DNA of 64,000 nt from NCBI GenBank assembly GCA_963966185.1, contig CAWZYM010000112.1, positions 221,777 to 285,776 on the forward strand, given 5' to 3'. The notes below the pieces were generated by a model. That model was not told the origin of the DNA and did no database searches. It saw only the letters and a list, made by a program, of their open reading frames with translations. This document shows positions 1-11,640 of the stretch, piece after piece (position 1 is the first letter of the stretch; the number at the start of each line of letters is the position of its first letter). The position numbers were made by a program, and so were the translations under genes. This stretch comes from Rhabditoides inermis. Lineage: Eukaryota; Nematoda; Chromadorea; Rhabditida; Rhabditidae.

Positions 1-264
1 ACACATGACACATGTTCCAAAAATATTAAGTCAGATCCAGCGTGTTTCCGACTATCTAATTCAACACAAACACGAAATGTCGCAATGTTTCAGACATTGG
101 GAATACTGTGACCGAATGAATGAGAGTCGAGAGATGTGATATGTAGCTACAATGTCTTTTTTTTTACAAACAGGATTTAAAGAGATTTATCTCATGTGGA
201 AAATCCGCACATTTGCAGAAAACAAGGTCTATGTACTGAATACAGATGATTTTCGTCGTTTCAG

Positions 265-1207
265 GACCTGCTCACAGCGGTGGGCTTTCCGTGGGTGGAG
301 TCTCCGGGAGAGGCGGAGGCACAGTGCACAGAGCTGGAGAGGCTAGGGCTGGTGGAGGTGGGTGGTGGGAGAGGATATCGCGTGGCAAGCGACTTGGGTG
401 AGACAAGTGTTCTCTGAAGATGACTGGTAGAAGTATAGACTGAGGCTAGTGTCTTTGCCACCTCGCTTTTGCGTAGGAAGTCTTGAGCTTGAACTTTGTT
501 GTGACTGTTTTCTTGGACTCTGCTAATAAATGGCCTTTGTACGGAAAAAATCTAAATGATATTACTGTTGAACATCGATCTCGTAAACAACAATTTTCAC
601 CTGATGCGCATTGCTCTCGCTGGTTTCCTTGTTTCCTTGATTAGTAATCTCACAGTTTCCTGAAACAATACTAATAAGAAACCACTTTTTCATTGTATTA
701 CGAATGGAGGAGAGGTGTTTTGTCATTGCGGCACCTGGGAACAAGCATGAAGTAACTGGCATGAAAAGACAGACGTGAGGAAACCAATGCCAAGTAGACA
801 ATATAGAAACCTTTGCAAAACGAGTGAGTCGCTGTTGACTCGCGCACCACTCGCACGCCGCTCTTCCCTGCACTTGATTCGTTCTCGCACCAAACCATTC
901 GCGTCTCACTAGCTTCCCACTTCCCTCCCGCAAAATGACATCCACTCACTCTCAGTTGGGCTATTCCAGTTTGTTGCCGGCGATCTGAAAAGAGTGCTAA
1001 AATTGAGATTGAGTATGCGTGTATGAAAAGATAGATATTGATGAATCTGGTGTGTTAGGGATTGTTGACTTTGCAGGCAGTCGTCTCGGACGATTCCGAT
1101 GTGTGGGCGTTTGGAGCGCGGACAGTGTATAGACACCTGTTCGCGAGGGGAAAACACGTGCAGAAGTATGAGGCCAAGGAGATGCTCAGGACGACTGGTG
1201 AGTGAAG

Positions 1208-1257
<50 letters not shown>

Positions 1258-1278
1258 AGGAAGGAGAGAGAGGGAAGG

Positions 1279-1319
<41 letters not shown>

Positions 1320-1336
1320 CAGAGAGACAGAGAGAC

Positions 1337-1369
<33 letters not shown>

Positions 1370-1370
1370 C

Positions 1371-1416
<46 letters not shown>

Positions 1417-4400
1417 GTTCAGGTCTCACTCGCTGGCAGTGTGTGCAGATAGCGGTGCTCTCGGGTGGCGACTATTCGTGTGGACTGAATGGAGTGGGTT
1501 GTGAGAAATTTATCGCAGATAGATTACTACTGACACTTTTTCTACATTGATCTAATCCATATGAAACTTATTTCCATCACATGTACTTCCGTATTCAGGT
1601 GGGCGTAGTCTCGGCGCTGGAGCTGCTGGCAGAGTTTGCCAACGAGGAGAGTAGGGAGGAGGAGACGGGAGGAGACGATGTGGACAAGGTGTGTAACAGT
1701 GTAACTGAACGCGGGATGCCGAATTCTCCTCAAACTCATTACGCCGGTTTCCTTTGTAGACTATTCGCGTGCTGCGCCGTGTGGAGGAGTGGTTGATGAA
1801 GGCGGAGGGGGAGGGAGAGAGGGAGGGAGAGCCGCCTCGGGGAGAGCCGACTGCGGCGCGGCGCAAGCTGCGACAGCTAGTGGAGAGGAACAATGAGCGG
1901 GACGATGTCAGAGGGGTGCGTTGGGGAGGGGGTACCGTTACGGTATTTAAGTGTTAAATTTTTCAGATCTCGAATCCCGAAGTGGTGCGTGCGTACGCGC
2001 AGCCTGAAGTTGATTCGTCCACGGAACAGTTTAGGTAAGTGAGCAGTTCGAAGCTAGTTTTTTTTCATAATACGTTCTGGGAACTGTAAACTGTAAGTTT
2101 CATGGTGACTCTTCGAGAAAGTGTTGTGATGAAAGTTGTAATGGTTTGTTTTTCTTTATGTCGTAGGTTTGTTTCAGCTACGGTTTGGAACTGTATTCGA
2201 TTTTCTACTCTTTCATTCTGCTCTTTCGATCGCGCTGAGCGGCTGTAATCTCTCGCCATGCCGAGAGGCAAAACATCCAAGTCTTCCAGCAAATTTGCCA
2301 AGCAGCCCGATTCTGGCACTACTTCCACTGATTCTACTACTTCTATTCCTTTTTCGGCAACATCTATTCCATTCCTCACTCCTGACCTGTCGCCTACTTC
2401 CATTTTGAACTCGACTGACCAGCTTCGCTACTTCCTCTCGCAGACATTCAATGAGCTGAGCGTCACCCTGGGCGCTCGTCTGTGCAGTATGGTGAACGAG
2501 TCCATCGCCTATCTGGAGAAGCAGATCGAGGAGCTGAGGCAGAGGATCGACGAGCTCGCCAAACCCAAGGAGACCTCTGTACCTGTGAGTCCACTGATTG
2601 CCACACCTATTGGAGATGGAGAGGAGAGGAGGAAGCGTGTCATTCTTACCCGCGTTTCTCGATCCTATCGGAACTACTTTTTTTTCGAAAACACTACCTT
2701 GTTTGGACTGAAGACGACCGATTGCCGAATGGTCGCCGACCGTCATGGTGACGTGTTCAACACCTTGCTGCTCTCCTTCAACTGCCCCGAGGATGCCACC
2801 TCTTTCATCCGCAAATTCAACATGGACTGTCTCGCGAGGGACTGTCCAGCGAGAGCCCGTCCCGACTACTGCCCGGAGGATGCTGCCAAGAACGCTGCCG
2901 CCTGGAGGGAGACGATTCGACTCAACGACACTGCTGGCCAATGCGAGTGGACTGTGCGAGGACTCGAGCTGTTCAAGTTGCGACTGCCCGGTCAGTGGAC
3001 AAAAATTGAGCGCTAAACTTCTATCTACAGTCTCTCTTTTCACATGTTGCCTCGTTGTATCTTCGTGTTATGCATTCAGTTCATTTCTTTTATTTTTTTT
3101 TCATTTCAACATTGTTCACAATTTCGCTCATCATGGTGCCTGAGTCCTGAGTGTTTACGTTTCATCTATTTCCTCAAATTCATAGTTTTCACTTTGATCG
3201 ATGTGTTGTTCGTAACACGTTTCTTTCACACTTTCGTCTTATATCTGATCTGACTGTCTCTGCAATCTCCATGTTTTGTTGTGTGTTGTTCTTTCCCCGC
3301 TCTCTTCTCTCACGCAGAGAAAATGTCGCGCCCGTCATTCATAAGTGCTCTTGCAGCCTGCGAGAATAGGAAATATTTGTGAATCACTCGCAAATAGATG
3401 AATATTATTATTTGCGGGGCTAGCGTACGCGTAAGTTAGAGTACGCGCAGCCGGAAGTCGATTCGTCCACGGAGCAGTTTAGGTGGGTGATGTGAAGGTA
3501 AAGGGTAGTCCACGAATCAACAGACGTATGGTCAACTGGCTATGAAACGACACCATATAACGACGAAACGGGTTTTGATGTAATATCATCGGAAATGTAA
3601 GTTTTATGGTGACTTTGTGTGCAATCGTCTTGAGGATAGTTTTAATGGTCTGTCTTGATTTCTTAAAAGTCCCTGTTCAGATGGCGTCCAGTCTCGTTGC
3701 CGCACGTCCGTCAGCTGCTGCACGAGCGTCTCGGGTGGGACGAGGAGAGAGTGCAGAAGGTGTGGATTGAGAGGGAGGGAGAGAGGATCAAGTAGCGGGC
3801 AGTCTCCTCGAAACGGTCTCCGAAAACGCCCACTCAGAATCAAAATATTTATCTCGAGTCAAGTAGCACATGGTAGTGTAAATTCCAGAAAGGTTACGGT
3901 ATCCCGGATCGTTTTTTTTTTCGAAGAGACTGGCCGCATGTGTGACACGATGTATGTGTGAAGTGACCATAGAAGTGGTATTGCTACAGTACTCCAGATA
4001 AGTCATGTGTGTGGAATGCATATCTACATTGATCTCCTTTCAGAACACGCTGTCGGCATTTGAGCGCTGGAACGAGTTCATAACCGGCAAGGCCGACTAT
4101 CAGAGGTGCTATAAAGAACTTCCTTTTTCGAAACCCCGATTTTTAAGGGTTTGTTTCCTTCAAGATGTGTTGTTCAAAACGCTGGAGAAAATATTTGGTA
4201 TTGCATATTTTTATTTGCACACTTTCAGGCATCTCACGTCGTACTTTGAACCGCCGCGTGAATCGAGCGACGGGAAGACGGGGCTGACGAAGAGGGTGCA
4301 AGCGGCACTGGCACGACTGGCGGAGGGGAACGGTGAGGGGGAGAGAGAGAGGGAGAGAGAGAGGGGGAGAGAGAGAGAGAGGGAAAGGGGGAGGGGGAGA

Positions 4401-4611
4401 GAGATATTAACAATCCCATTCAGGCCACATGCTCCCCCGCGAACCTGCCTCTCTCATCTGCCAGGCGTCTCTCGTCGATCAGCCGACCACCGCCCGCCCC
4501 TCTGCCGGCCGCCCAATGCGCATCGCCCGCAAGCCGCGCGCCAAGAAAGCCCCGCCCCCGCAAGCCCCGCCCACCGAGTTGCGTCTCTCGGAGAGCTCGG
4601 ATTCGGAGTAG
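265..4611 (+). CDS. xpg-1: XPG/ERCC5-type structure-specific endonuclease, 3' part
   Basis: Partial gene; the 5' end lies before the window. Predicted exons are 265-357, 1077-1197, 1423-1493, 1599-1688, 1760-1915, 1967-2034, 3681-3759, 4044-4105, 4229-4332 and 4424-4611, all in phase. The first exon carries the XPG internal-domain core (SPGEAEAQC). The second has the acidic metal-binding motif [11 protein letters not shown]. The third and fourth read [12 protein letters not shown] then [10 protein letters not shown], the helix-hairpin-helix and 5'-3' exonuclease fold typical of FEN1/XPG nucleases. [14 protein letters not shown] and the GWDEERVQK segment match the XPG C-terminal region. The last exon is basic and ends in an acidic Ser-rich tail, which suits nuclear localisation or partner binding. 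XPG makes the 3' incision in nucleotide excision repair. The intron between exons 6 and 7 is 1.65 kb and contains an inserted reading frame and a second copy of part of exon 6. Confidence 0.9.
1208..1415. repeat. (GA)n/(ACAG)n tract in XPG intron
   Basis: The intron 1198-1422 is nearly all GA and GACA repeats, starting at the GTGAGTGAAGGGGAGAG donor and ending just before CCGTTCAG. Confidence 0.95.
2258..3016 (+). CDS. Intronic 252-residue ORF, LINE ORF1-like
   Basis: An uninterrupted frame inside the XPG intron, sense to the host gene. The N-terminal 50 residues are Ser/Thr/Pro-rich. Residues about 85-105 ([16 protein letters not shown]) are a clear heptad coiled coil. Residues 125-190 contain VILTRVS, then an alternating beta/alpha pattern ([19 protein letters not shown]) compatible with an RRM-like fold. 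A short Cys-containing C-terminal part follows. A coiled coil, then an RRM-like unit, then a C-terminal domain is the layout of L1-type ORF1 proteins, which bind RNA and chaperone nucleic acid. No reverse transcriptase follows, so a retrotransposon origin is inference. The frame is intact and uses codons like a gene, so it may be young or retained. It could also be a retroposed host cDNA. I do not recognise the exact family. Confidence 0.5.
   Translation: MPRGKTSKSSSKFAKQPDSGTTSTDSTTSIPFSATSIPFLTPDLSPTSILNSTDQLRYFLSQTFNELSVTLGARLCSMVNESIAYLEKQIEELRQRIDELAKPKETSVPVSPLIATPIGDGEERRKRVILTRVSRSYRNYFFFENTTLFGLKTTDCRMVADRHGDVFNTLLLSFNCPEDATSFIRKFNMDCLARDCPARARPDYCPEDAAKNAAAWRETIRLNDTAGQCEWTVRGLELFKLRLPGQWTKIER
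3437..3655 (+). pseudogene. Partial second copy of XPG exon 6 and following intron
   Basis: From about 3437 the sequence repeats XPG exon 6 from its ACGCGCAGCC segment through the donor (original 1993-2040). Three differences fall in the coding overlap (CCT/CCG, GTT/GTC, GAA/GAG) and all are silent. Similarity resumes in the intron around TAAGTTTCATGGTGACT (original about 2093; copy about 3599). The copy lacks the start of the exon and a good acceptor. The tetranucleotide TAGAG just before TAC could act as a weak in-phase acceptor. The original and the copy bracket the inserted ORF at 2258-3016. Confidence 0.7.
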
Positions 4612-6761
4612 ATACGGGAACGGGCGAACGGGTTTTTGTGTGGTGAGAGAGTGGGATTTGATGACTGGTTTCGGTTTCGCGCCATGGCGTGTGTTGCAGA
4701 TTGTACAGTTATGGTTATACAGACAGGATGTGAGAGTGGGAGGGAATGGTTACGTGTTGTGTATCGATCTCTCAGCAGTATGTTATGTGTTCCACTGCAA
4801 TTACTGTCGGTTTCGCGCCGCACCATTTGATATTGAATGGGCGCCCCCTCCTGTTTGTTCCCCCCGCAGAGATTTATTGAATATGCTATAAAATTCTAGT
4901 TTATATGATGTTGCGGTGGCAATGTTGCATGTTTTGTAATCGTATATAGCAGCGATTGTCATATCTCTGTCATTTATGTTGCGATATAGAGCGGCTATTC
5001 TATTCGTATGTGCTGACGTGTAGCAGTGTTTTTGCATGCGAGGCGTGCGCTCTCACTCCCTCACCCTCACTCTTTCTCTCTCTTTCTCTCTCTCTCTCAC
5101 TACTCTCTCACTACTCTCTCACTACTCTCGCAATGAGCGGATCAATATAATACCCGAGGCGGTATTTTGCGTGTGTGTTTCGTTTTCTACTGGAGCGTTT
5201 CTTCTGTTTCTGTGAGTGTTTCATTCACAGCTATCCTGCTGTAATAGCATTGGCTAGCATCCACTCGCATCTCTGGCCGGTCTCATTTCTTGCAGTTTGA
5301 TTCCTGTTGATTCGGATTTGCCTTTTAGGAGCATGTTGTTGGGAATGCGCTGTTGACATGATGTGTGGGTGGCTAGGCGATTATTTGCACACGCTCGTTT
5401 TCTCTCGCTTTGTTCGAGGTTCGAATCGCTCGTGAGTCTGCTGTCGCGTTCTCTCACCCCTCTCTCTCTCTCCTCTCTCTTCTCTCTCACACCCCCTGAA
5501 GGCAGAGGCTATGTTTGTGTTTGTGTGTCTGTCTCCGACTCTCTGCACGCTCCCGCCGACCAGTGGTCCCTAGCCACTCTCTTCTCTCCCTCTCACTCTG
5601 CTCCCTCTCGCGCTTGCGTGCTCTCTCCGAAGTCTCTCACTCCAAGTCACTCACCCGTTGTGTTCTTCTGATGTTCTTCTAGATTTTGATTGATCGAGGC
5701 GAGGACAGTGTGAAGTATTGCTAACTGTCTCCAGATGTTTACTCTGTGAGATTGTTTATTTCTGAAAGGAGAAGCTGGATTGTTTTTGTTCAACCTATAT
5801 GTGTTGTGAGAACATTCTTTCAATGGGTGTCGATTCCTTTTCCTCTCTTCTCGCCTGTTGGATGGCGAAAAGAGTCCTCGAATGCACTTTAGTGCCGGCT
5901 CAGCATACGCTTCGCTCGCCTCACCTCACTTGTTCCATTGATTATATGAGAAATGGGTTCTTGTAGAATCAACATTTGATTCACTATGTGCAAAGTCGCA
6001 TATGGTTTATGACGACGCTTGGAAAGTGAGATCTGTCCGTCTCCTTATCTCCCCCTATTCTCTCTCTCGCCCTTCTATCCACCCAGCGTATCGCTAGCTC
6101 CTGCATGTTTTGGTCAGTCCGAACCTGTTTCCAACAGTGTTGCTCGTCACTGACCACCGTCTGCGCCCTCCCCGTTCACCACGCTCTCTCCGCCATCTCT
6201 GACCTCTTTTTATGCGCGCGAGTTCGCGCGTCCTGCGTCCTGCGTGCGATTTAGGATATCCCTTCGCTGCGTCCGGGGACGCCTGTATCTCTTGGATCGG
6301 GCGATCGATTATTGATCGGCTGTTCGCGCCCGCACAACCGGTAATCCGAGATACTTGACGGTTCGGACTGGTTGGCTCGTCTGGCGATCGCTTTTCTTTG
6401 GTTGTATCGATTGACCGGGGCTAGTGCGATTTTTCGATTCTTCCGTTTTCTTTTGTCAACAGTGGAGACTGGGGCGAGACGAATTATGACTATTCTGTCG
6501 CCTACCCGACGTGTCACTGTTTCAGTGCGATCAATCAGTGCGATCAATTCCGAATTATTGATACCGCTCTTATCACTGCTGAATACGGAACAGCTTTAGC
6601 GACTATCGAATTATCTATCGTTTGCACTGGTGTTCCATGATTTGACGTTTAGTGTTTACGTGATGTTTTCATATTCAAACGTGTACGCAGACCGGTTATG
6701 GTCACTTTTTTATGCTTGGGGCGAGGCGACCGGCTCTGACTGTTTTCTTTCCGCTTTCAGG
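4612..6761. other. Intergenic, XPG to QSOX
   Basis: No gene is recognised. The stretch holds pyrimidine-rich tracts (about 5060-5130 and 5410-5660), with a more mixed AT/CG sequence from 5700 to 6700. The last 40 bases end in a strong CTTTCAG acceptor directly before the QSOX start codon, which would suit a trans-splice site or the end of a 5' UTR intron. I saw no convincing tRNA or promoter motif. Confidence 0.6.
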
Positions 6762-9700
6762 ATGCGCTGGGTGGGGTGGGCGTGTCTAGTGTGGGCGGGG
6801 CTTGTCGGCTGGGCGCGCGCCGACTCGCTCTATGACTCCTCCGACCCCATACTCGAGCTGTACACCGACACCTTCAACGAGGCCGTCTACAACACGGTGA
6901 GTGTGTGTTCTATGCGTTGTGTGTTTTGATGTTTGTGATTTGCAGCCCAAGGCCCATTTTGTCGAATTCTACTCGTCGTGGTGTGGGGCGTGCATCGCCT
7001 ATGCGCCCACTTTCAAGAAGTTCGCCCGGTGAGTCGTGGCTTCGTGGGTGGTCCCTGATGGTTTCAGTGTTTTGGGTATGGACTAATGGAAGCATGCGTT
7101 TTTGCGGGAAACAGACGTGCTGCACACTAGACAGAAAGAATAGAATTAAAAAAATATCTCGCAGGCACCTCTCTCCCTGGTCGCCCATCGTCCAAGTGAC
7201 TGTGGTGAACTGCGCCGATGACAGAAACATGCCGCTGTGCAGGGAACACGGCATCTCCGCCTTCCCCACGCTCAAGGTAGGATTATTGATTATTTATTTA
7301 TTGATTTTTATATTAGATCGAGCTTTCAGTACTTGACACCTGTAGTATCACTATTGATTGATTAGCTATTTGATATTGATTGATTGCTTTGCAGTACTTC
7401 AAGTACATGTCGACGGCGCACAGCGACGCGCAGCCCTATCAGGTGAGTGGGTCGATATAAATCGATAATCGATATTCAGATATAACGATTCCGGATAAAC
7501 GATTGATTGATCGATCGATAAATCGATAATCGCCGTTCAGGGCGACAAATACCAGCTGGAGGGTATGGAGAAGGACGTGGCGGCGCTCGTCAAGGCCGAC
7601 GCCGACCAGCAGAAGCCCACCGGATGGCCCAGCTTCGCCGACATGCCCAGGTGAGCGGGGAGGGAGGTGTACTGTAGGTATACTGTACTTTATGTATACT
7701 GTATGTAGGTATACTGTACCTGGGGAAGTGATTGTGTGTACTTTTGAATTCTGTACATATTGATTGCATTGTTAGAAGTAACATCGCCGTACTTTTCCGG
7801 GTTTATGGTTCGCTTAGATATTAGAATCATTGTACACGTATTACGGTATTGGTTACTGTACTTTGAACCACTGTACTTGCGGTATACGTTACCGTACCCG
7901 TTCAGCTCGTCGTCTATTTCGGATGCGTGGGCGTCGGCGGGCGAGGCGCAGCTGCTCGGAGTGGCCGTGCAGAACGAGCCGGCCAGCACTGCCTGGGCGG
8001 TCAGTGGGGGGGGGGGTAGAACAGGGTAGATCACTGGTAGATCGATTGTGGTTTGGGTAGATCGGTCGTGAGTAGTTTTAAATTGTATGTTTGTTATGAG
8101 AGTGTGAGTGGGTGGAGGAAATATGTATTTGAGAGAGTATATCGAAGTGAAGTAGATCAGTAGTGATAGGATATATATATTGGTCGAGGGCAGTCGAATT
8201 GCTATGCTAGTGAGCGGTGCGTGTGGGGTAGAGTGAAGAGGATAGAGAGGTGACAGTTAGAGTTGTTCAATGCGTTGATTATAGCTGGAGATCAACTTCC
8301 ACTCGTCGCGGTCTGTCCGCGTGGCGCACATCTCCTCTGCCCATCCGATGGCCGCCCAGATAGGAGACGACCACTTCCAGCTATTCAAGAAGGGCGAGTT
8401 CGGAGCGCCACTCTGGAGCGGGTGAGTGCGGAGTGGGATTATTTGTATGTATCTCATTAGTCATTTGACAAACAGAGACTTCGATAATTGAATACTATAT
8501 CGCTGTTGAGTCGTTGGTTCCTGGGTGAAACGTAGGTATCGTTACATTGCAATGATTTTTTTAATCGACGGCGACGGTTCTGGATATTGGTGTGGTGGGT
8601 GTAGCATAGATGCTATAATGACTAGCGAGGTTATTGGAGTGCTCGATTGAAAATATAAATGAGTGCATTACTTCAGTGACGTCTCGTCGTGGGTGGCTAT
8701 CCAGGAGAAGATCGACGAGCTCATCACGGAACACGGAGGAGGAGGAGGAGGAGCAGCCGGAGCAGCCGGAGCAGAGCAGGTGAGCAGGAGTCCTTGAATA
8801 AGATTGCTCCGTAGATCATTTTGTTTCTGAACGTGGGGCGTGTAAAAGCAGGTGCAGCGTTATTTTTTTGGCCGTAGTAGGGTACTGCATGCGCTTTCTG
8901 AATTGTGGTATTTTATCTATTAGCAAGTTGGTTGTGTGCGTGAAGCGTAAGATGTGTGGAACTATTTAAATTTGATCCGTTCCGTATGCACTTGTAGTAT
9001 AGTCAAGTCAGGATATAGCGATTCTGAATATGTGCTTGATTGATCGGTTGGAGTTACATTTTATCGCTACAGGTCGCTGCTCCGGTTGCGTACGTGTAGC
9101 AAACGAGTTGTGGTAATTATTTTATTTATATTATCCTCTTCAGGTTGCCGCCCCGGTCGCGCAGGCGGCCCCTGCTGCTGCCGGCGACTCAGCCATCAAC
9201 CTCGATAACTACAAGGTGCAGAATGCGGACCTGGCAAGTGCACTCGGATACATGCTCAACAAGGTATGTGGGGAGAAAGGGAGAGAGAGGGGGGGAGCGA
9301 GAGCGAGAGCGAGAGAGGAAGAGAGAAAGAGAGAGAGAGGGAGAGAGAGAAAGAGAGAGAGCGAGAGAGAGATGGTTCACTTACAGGAGATCCCGCGTCG
9401 TGAGGTGATCGACGGCGAGAACCTGGCGGCTCTGAAACAGTGGATCCATACTCTCAACAAGGTGCGATTTGTATAATTCTTATTTTTAAAGAATCCTATT
9501 CATCGAGAGATTGTTGGTGCCTTTCAATATACGATTCTATGCGTTGACGAATCGTATTTTGTGAAGAATACCATTCGGTTAGTACTGTTTATGGTTTCGG
9601 TTGCCGATAGCGCGGGAGTGGAAGAGATAAAATCTGCGCATTCTTCGGCACGCTTCCTGTATCGTATTCTGTAGAGAAATTAAGTGATATATAGAGTTCT

Positions 9701-10267
9701 ATTCCCACAACAAGTGTGGGGGTAGCTGAGGAATAAAATAGCGGCATTAGCGTGCAAAACAAGAGAGTCAGACGGTTAAAGCACTGTATTCGGTATCTGA
9801 GTTCCTGAGTTATTTTTGCAAATTGAGTTACGTTTCTAATATTTTGTCAGTACTGACATTTCCAGTACGCGCCCGGCACGACCCCGGTGCGTCGTCTGCT
9901 GCACAGACTGGATGAGTGGGTGCAACTCAAGATGGACAGGGTCACCGCCGACGAGTGGATCGCCAAGGTCGACAGCGTCCAGGTACGGTAATCTCTGTTG
10001 GGGTACTGTAGGTTGGTTTCTATCCATCAATGTTGTGTGGTACGGTAGTATTCTTGAGGTACTGTAGGTCGGTTTCCTGTCTACCATAGTAAGATAGCGT
10101 TCTTGAGGTACTGTAGGTTTGTTTTCGTCTTCGAGAGAAGTAGGGGTACTGTAGATTGTGTGAGTACTGTATTATGAGTTGCAGACGGATCTCGGCCACC
10201 CTCTGCCCGCCAATGCGACGTGGCTAGCGTGCCAGGGAAGCAAGCCGAATCTGAGGTGGGGAGGAGA

Positions 10268-10320
<53 letters not shown>

Positions 10321-11494
10321 CGAGAGCGAGAGAGCGAAAGAGAGAGAGAGAGAGAGGGGGGGGGGTGATAGAGTCGTCCTCTACAGAGGCTACACATGCG
10401 GTCTGTGGACGCTGGCGCACGCTGTGACAGTGCAGGCCTACAAGCAGGACGGAAAGAGTGAGTGGAGGAGTAAGTCGTAGTATTGTAGTAGTTTGTGCAA
10501 AAATATCTTTCACCCTGTGTACATGTTGGGGAGATGGTGTGGGGTTCAATTGAAACTTTTCCAGTGCGTTAGTGTTTATACTCTCAGACTCATCAGATCT
10601 TTATCATCTAATGATATATTCTGAACTCTACCCTATGCTATAAATCCCGGATAATTGATTAGACTTGATTGATATGATATTGCAGACCCGTCGTTCAAGC
10701 CGGTGGTGGATGTGCTGGAGCCGTTCCACCAGTTCATCTACCGCTTCCTCTCGTGCGGAGAGTGCGCGCAGAACTTCGACAAGGAGGCCGCCAACCATGG
10801 ACTCGCGCTCGTCACCAGACCTGGTGGGTTGCATTTTCTGGAAAATACTAGAAATTTAAGTTTCATGGGAATGTCGGTAGCTAATGTGGTTTACTGCTTC
10901 TAATATTAAGGATATAAGATGTATTACTGATGTGATCAACAATGTGACAACTTTGCAATGAAGTGCTGATAGAGGAATATGAGTGAAGAAAGTGGGAGTG
11001 ACGTCATCCCCTCTTACAGAGGACGTAGTGATGTGGCTGTGGCGAGTGCACAACTCTGTCAACAAGCGACTGTCAGGCGCGCCCGCCGAAGATCCCACCC
11101 ATGTCAAGAGACAGTTCCCGCCAAAGGTATGTGAACTGCAGGATTACTGTAGTTTTGTTTGTAAAATTGAGTTTTCTGAACTTTCACTTCGTTGAGTCCG
11201 AGGCGTTTGAATTGATTGAATTGAGTGTTACCGTACCCCTTCGCAGGCGCTGTGTCCCCACTGCTGGAACGGAGAGGAGCTGGATGAACAGAAGTCGTTC
11301 GACTTCATGCTAGCCTACTACGCTGACGTCAGGACAGATCCCGTCAAGGTACTGTAGGGCTACTGTGGGGTTACTGTACTGTCAATTGCAGGCTGCACCC
11401 GGGTACAAGGTTAGCGAGTTCGCTGACGGAAAGATGCAGCGGGCGGGAGCTCGCCGGCTCAATCCCAAGTTTGCTGTTCATGCCGAGAAGGTGA

Positions 11495-11566
<72 letters not shown>

Positions 11567-11609
11567 TTCTCTCTTTCTCTCTTTCTCTCTTTCTCTCTTT
11601 CTCTCTTTC

Positions 11610-11640
<31 letters not shown>

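Noticed and set aside
1055..1504. Long Ser/Leu or Arg/Glu reading frames on both strands
   Set aside because: They are translations of the GA/CT microsatellite in an XPG intron. The same holds for similar frames at 4234, 10172, 11365, 17007, 24303, 33000, 56867, 57107 and 60500.
5345..5440. tRNA gene suggested by GGTTCGAATC at 5417
   Set aside because: A T-loop-like hairpin is present, but no acceptor stem pairs and the D-arm fit is poor.
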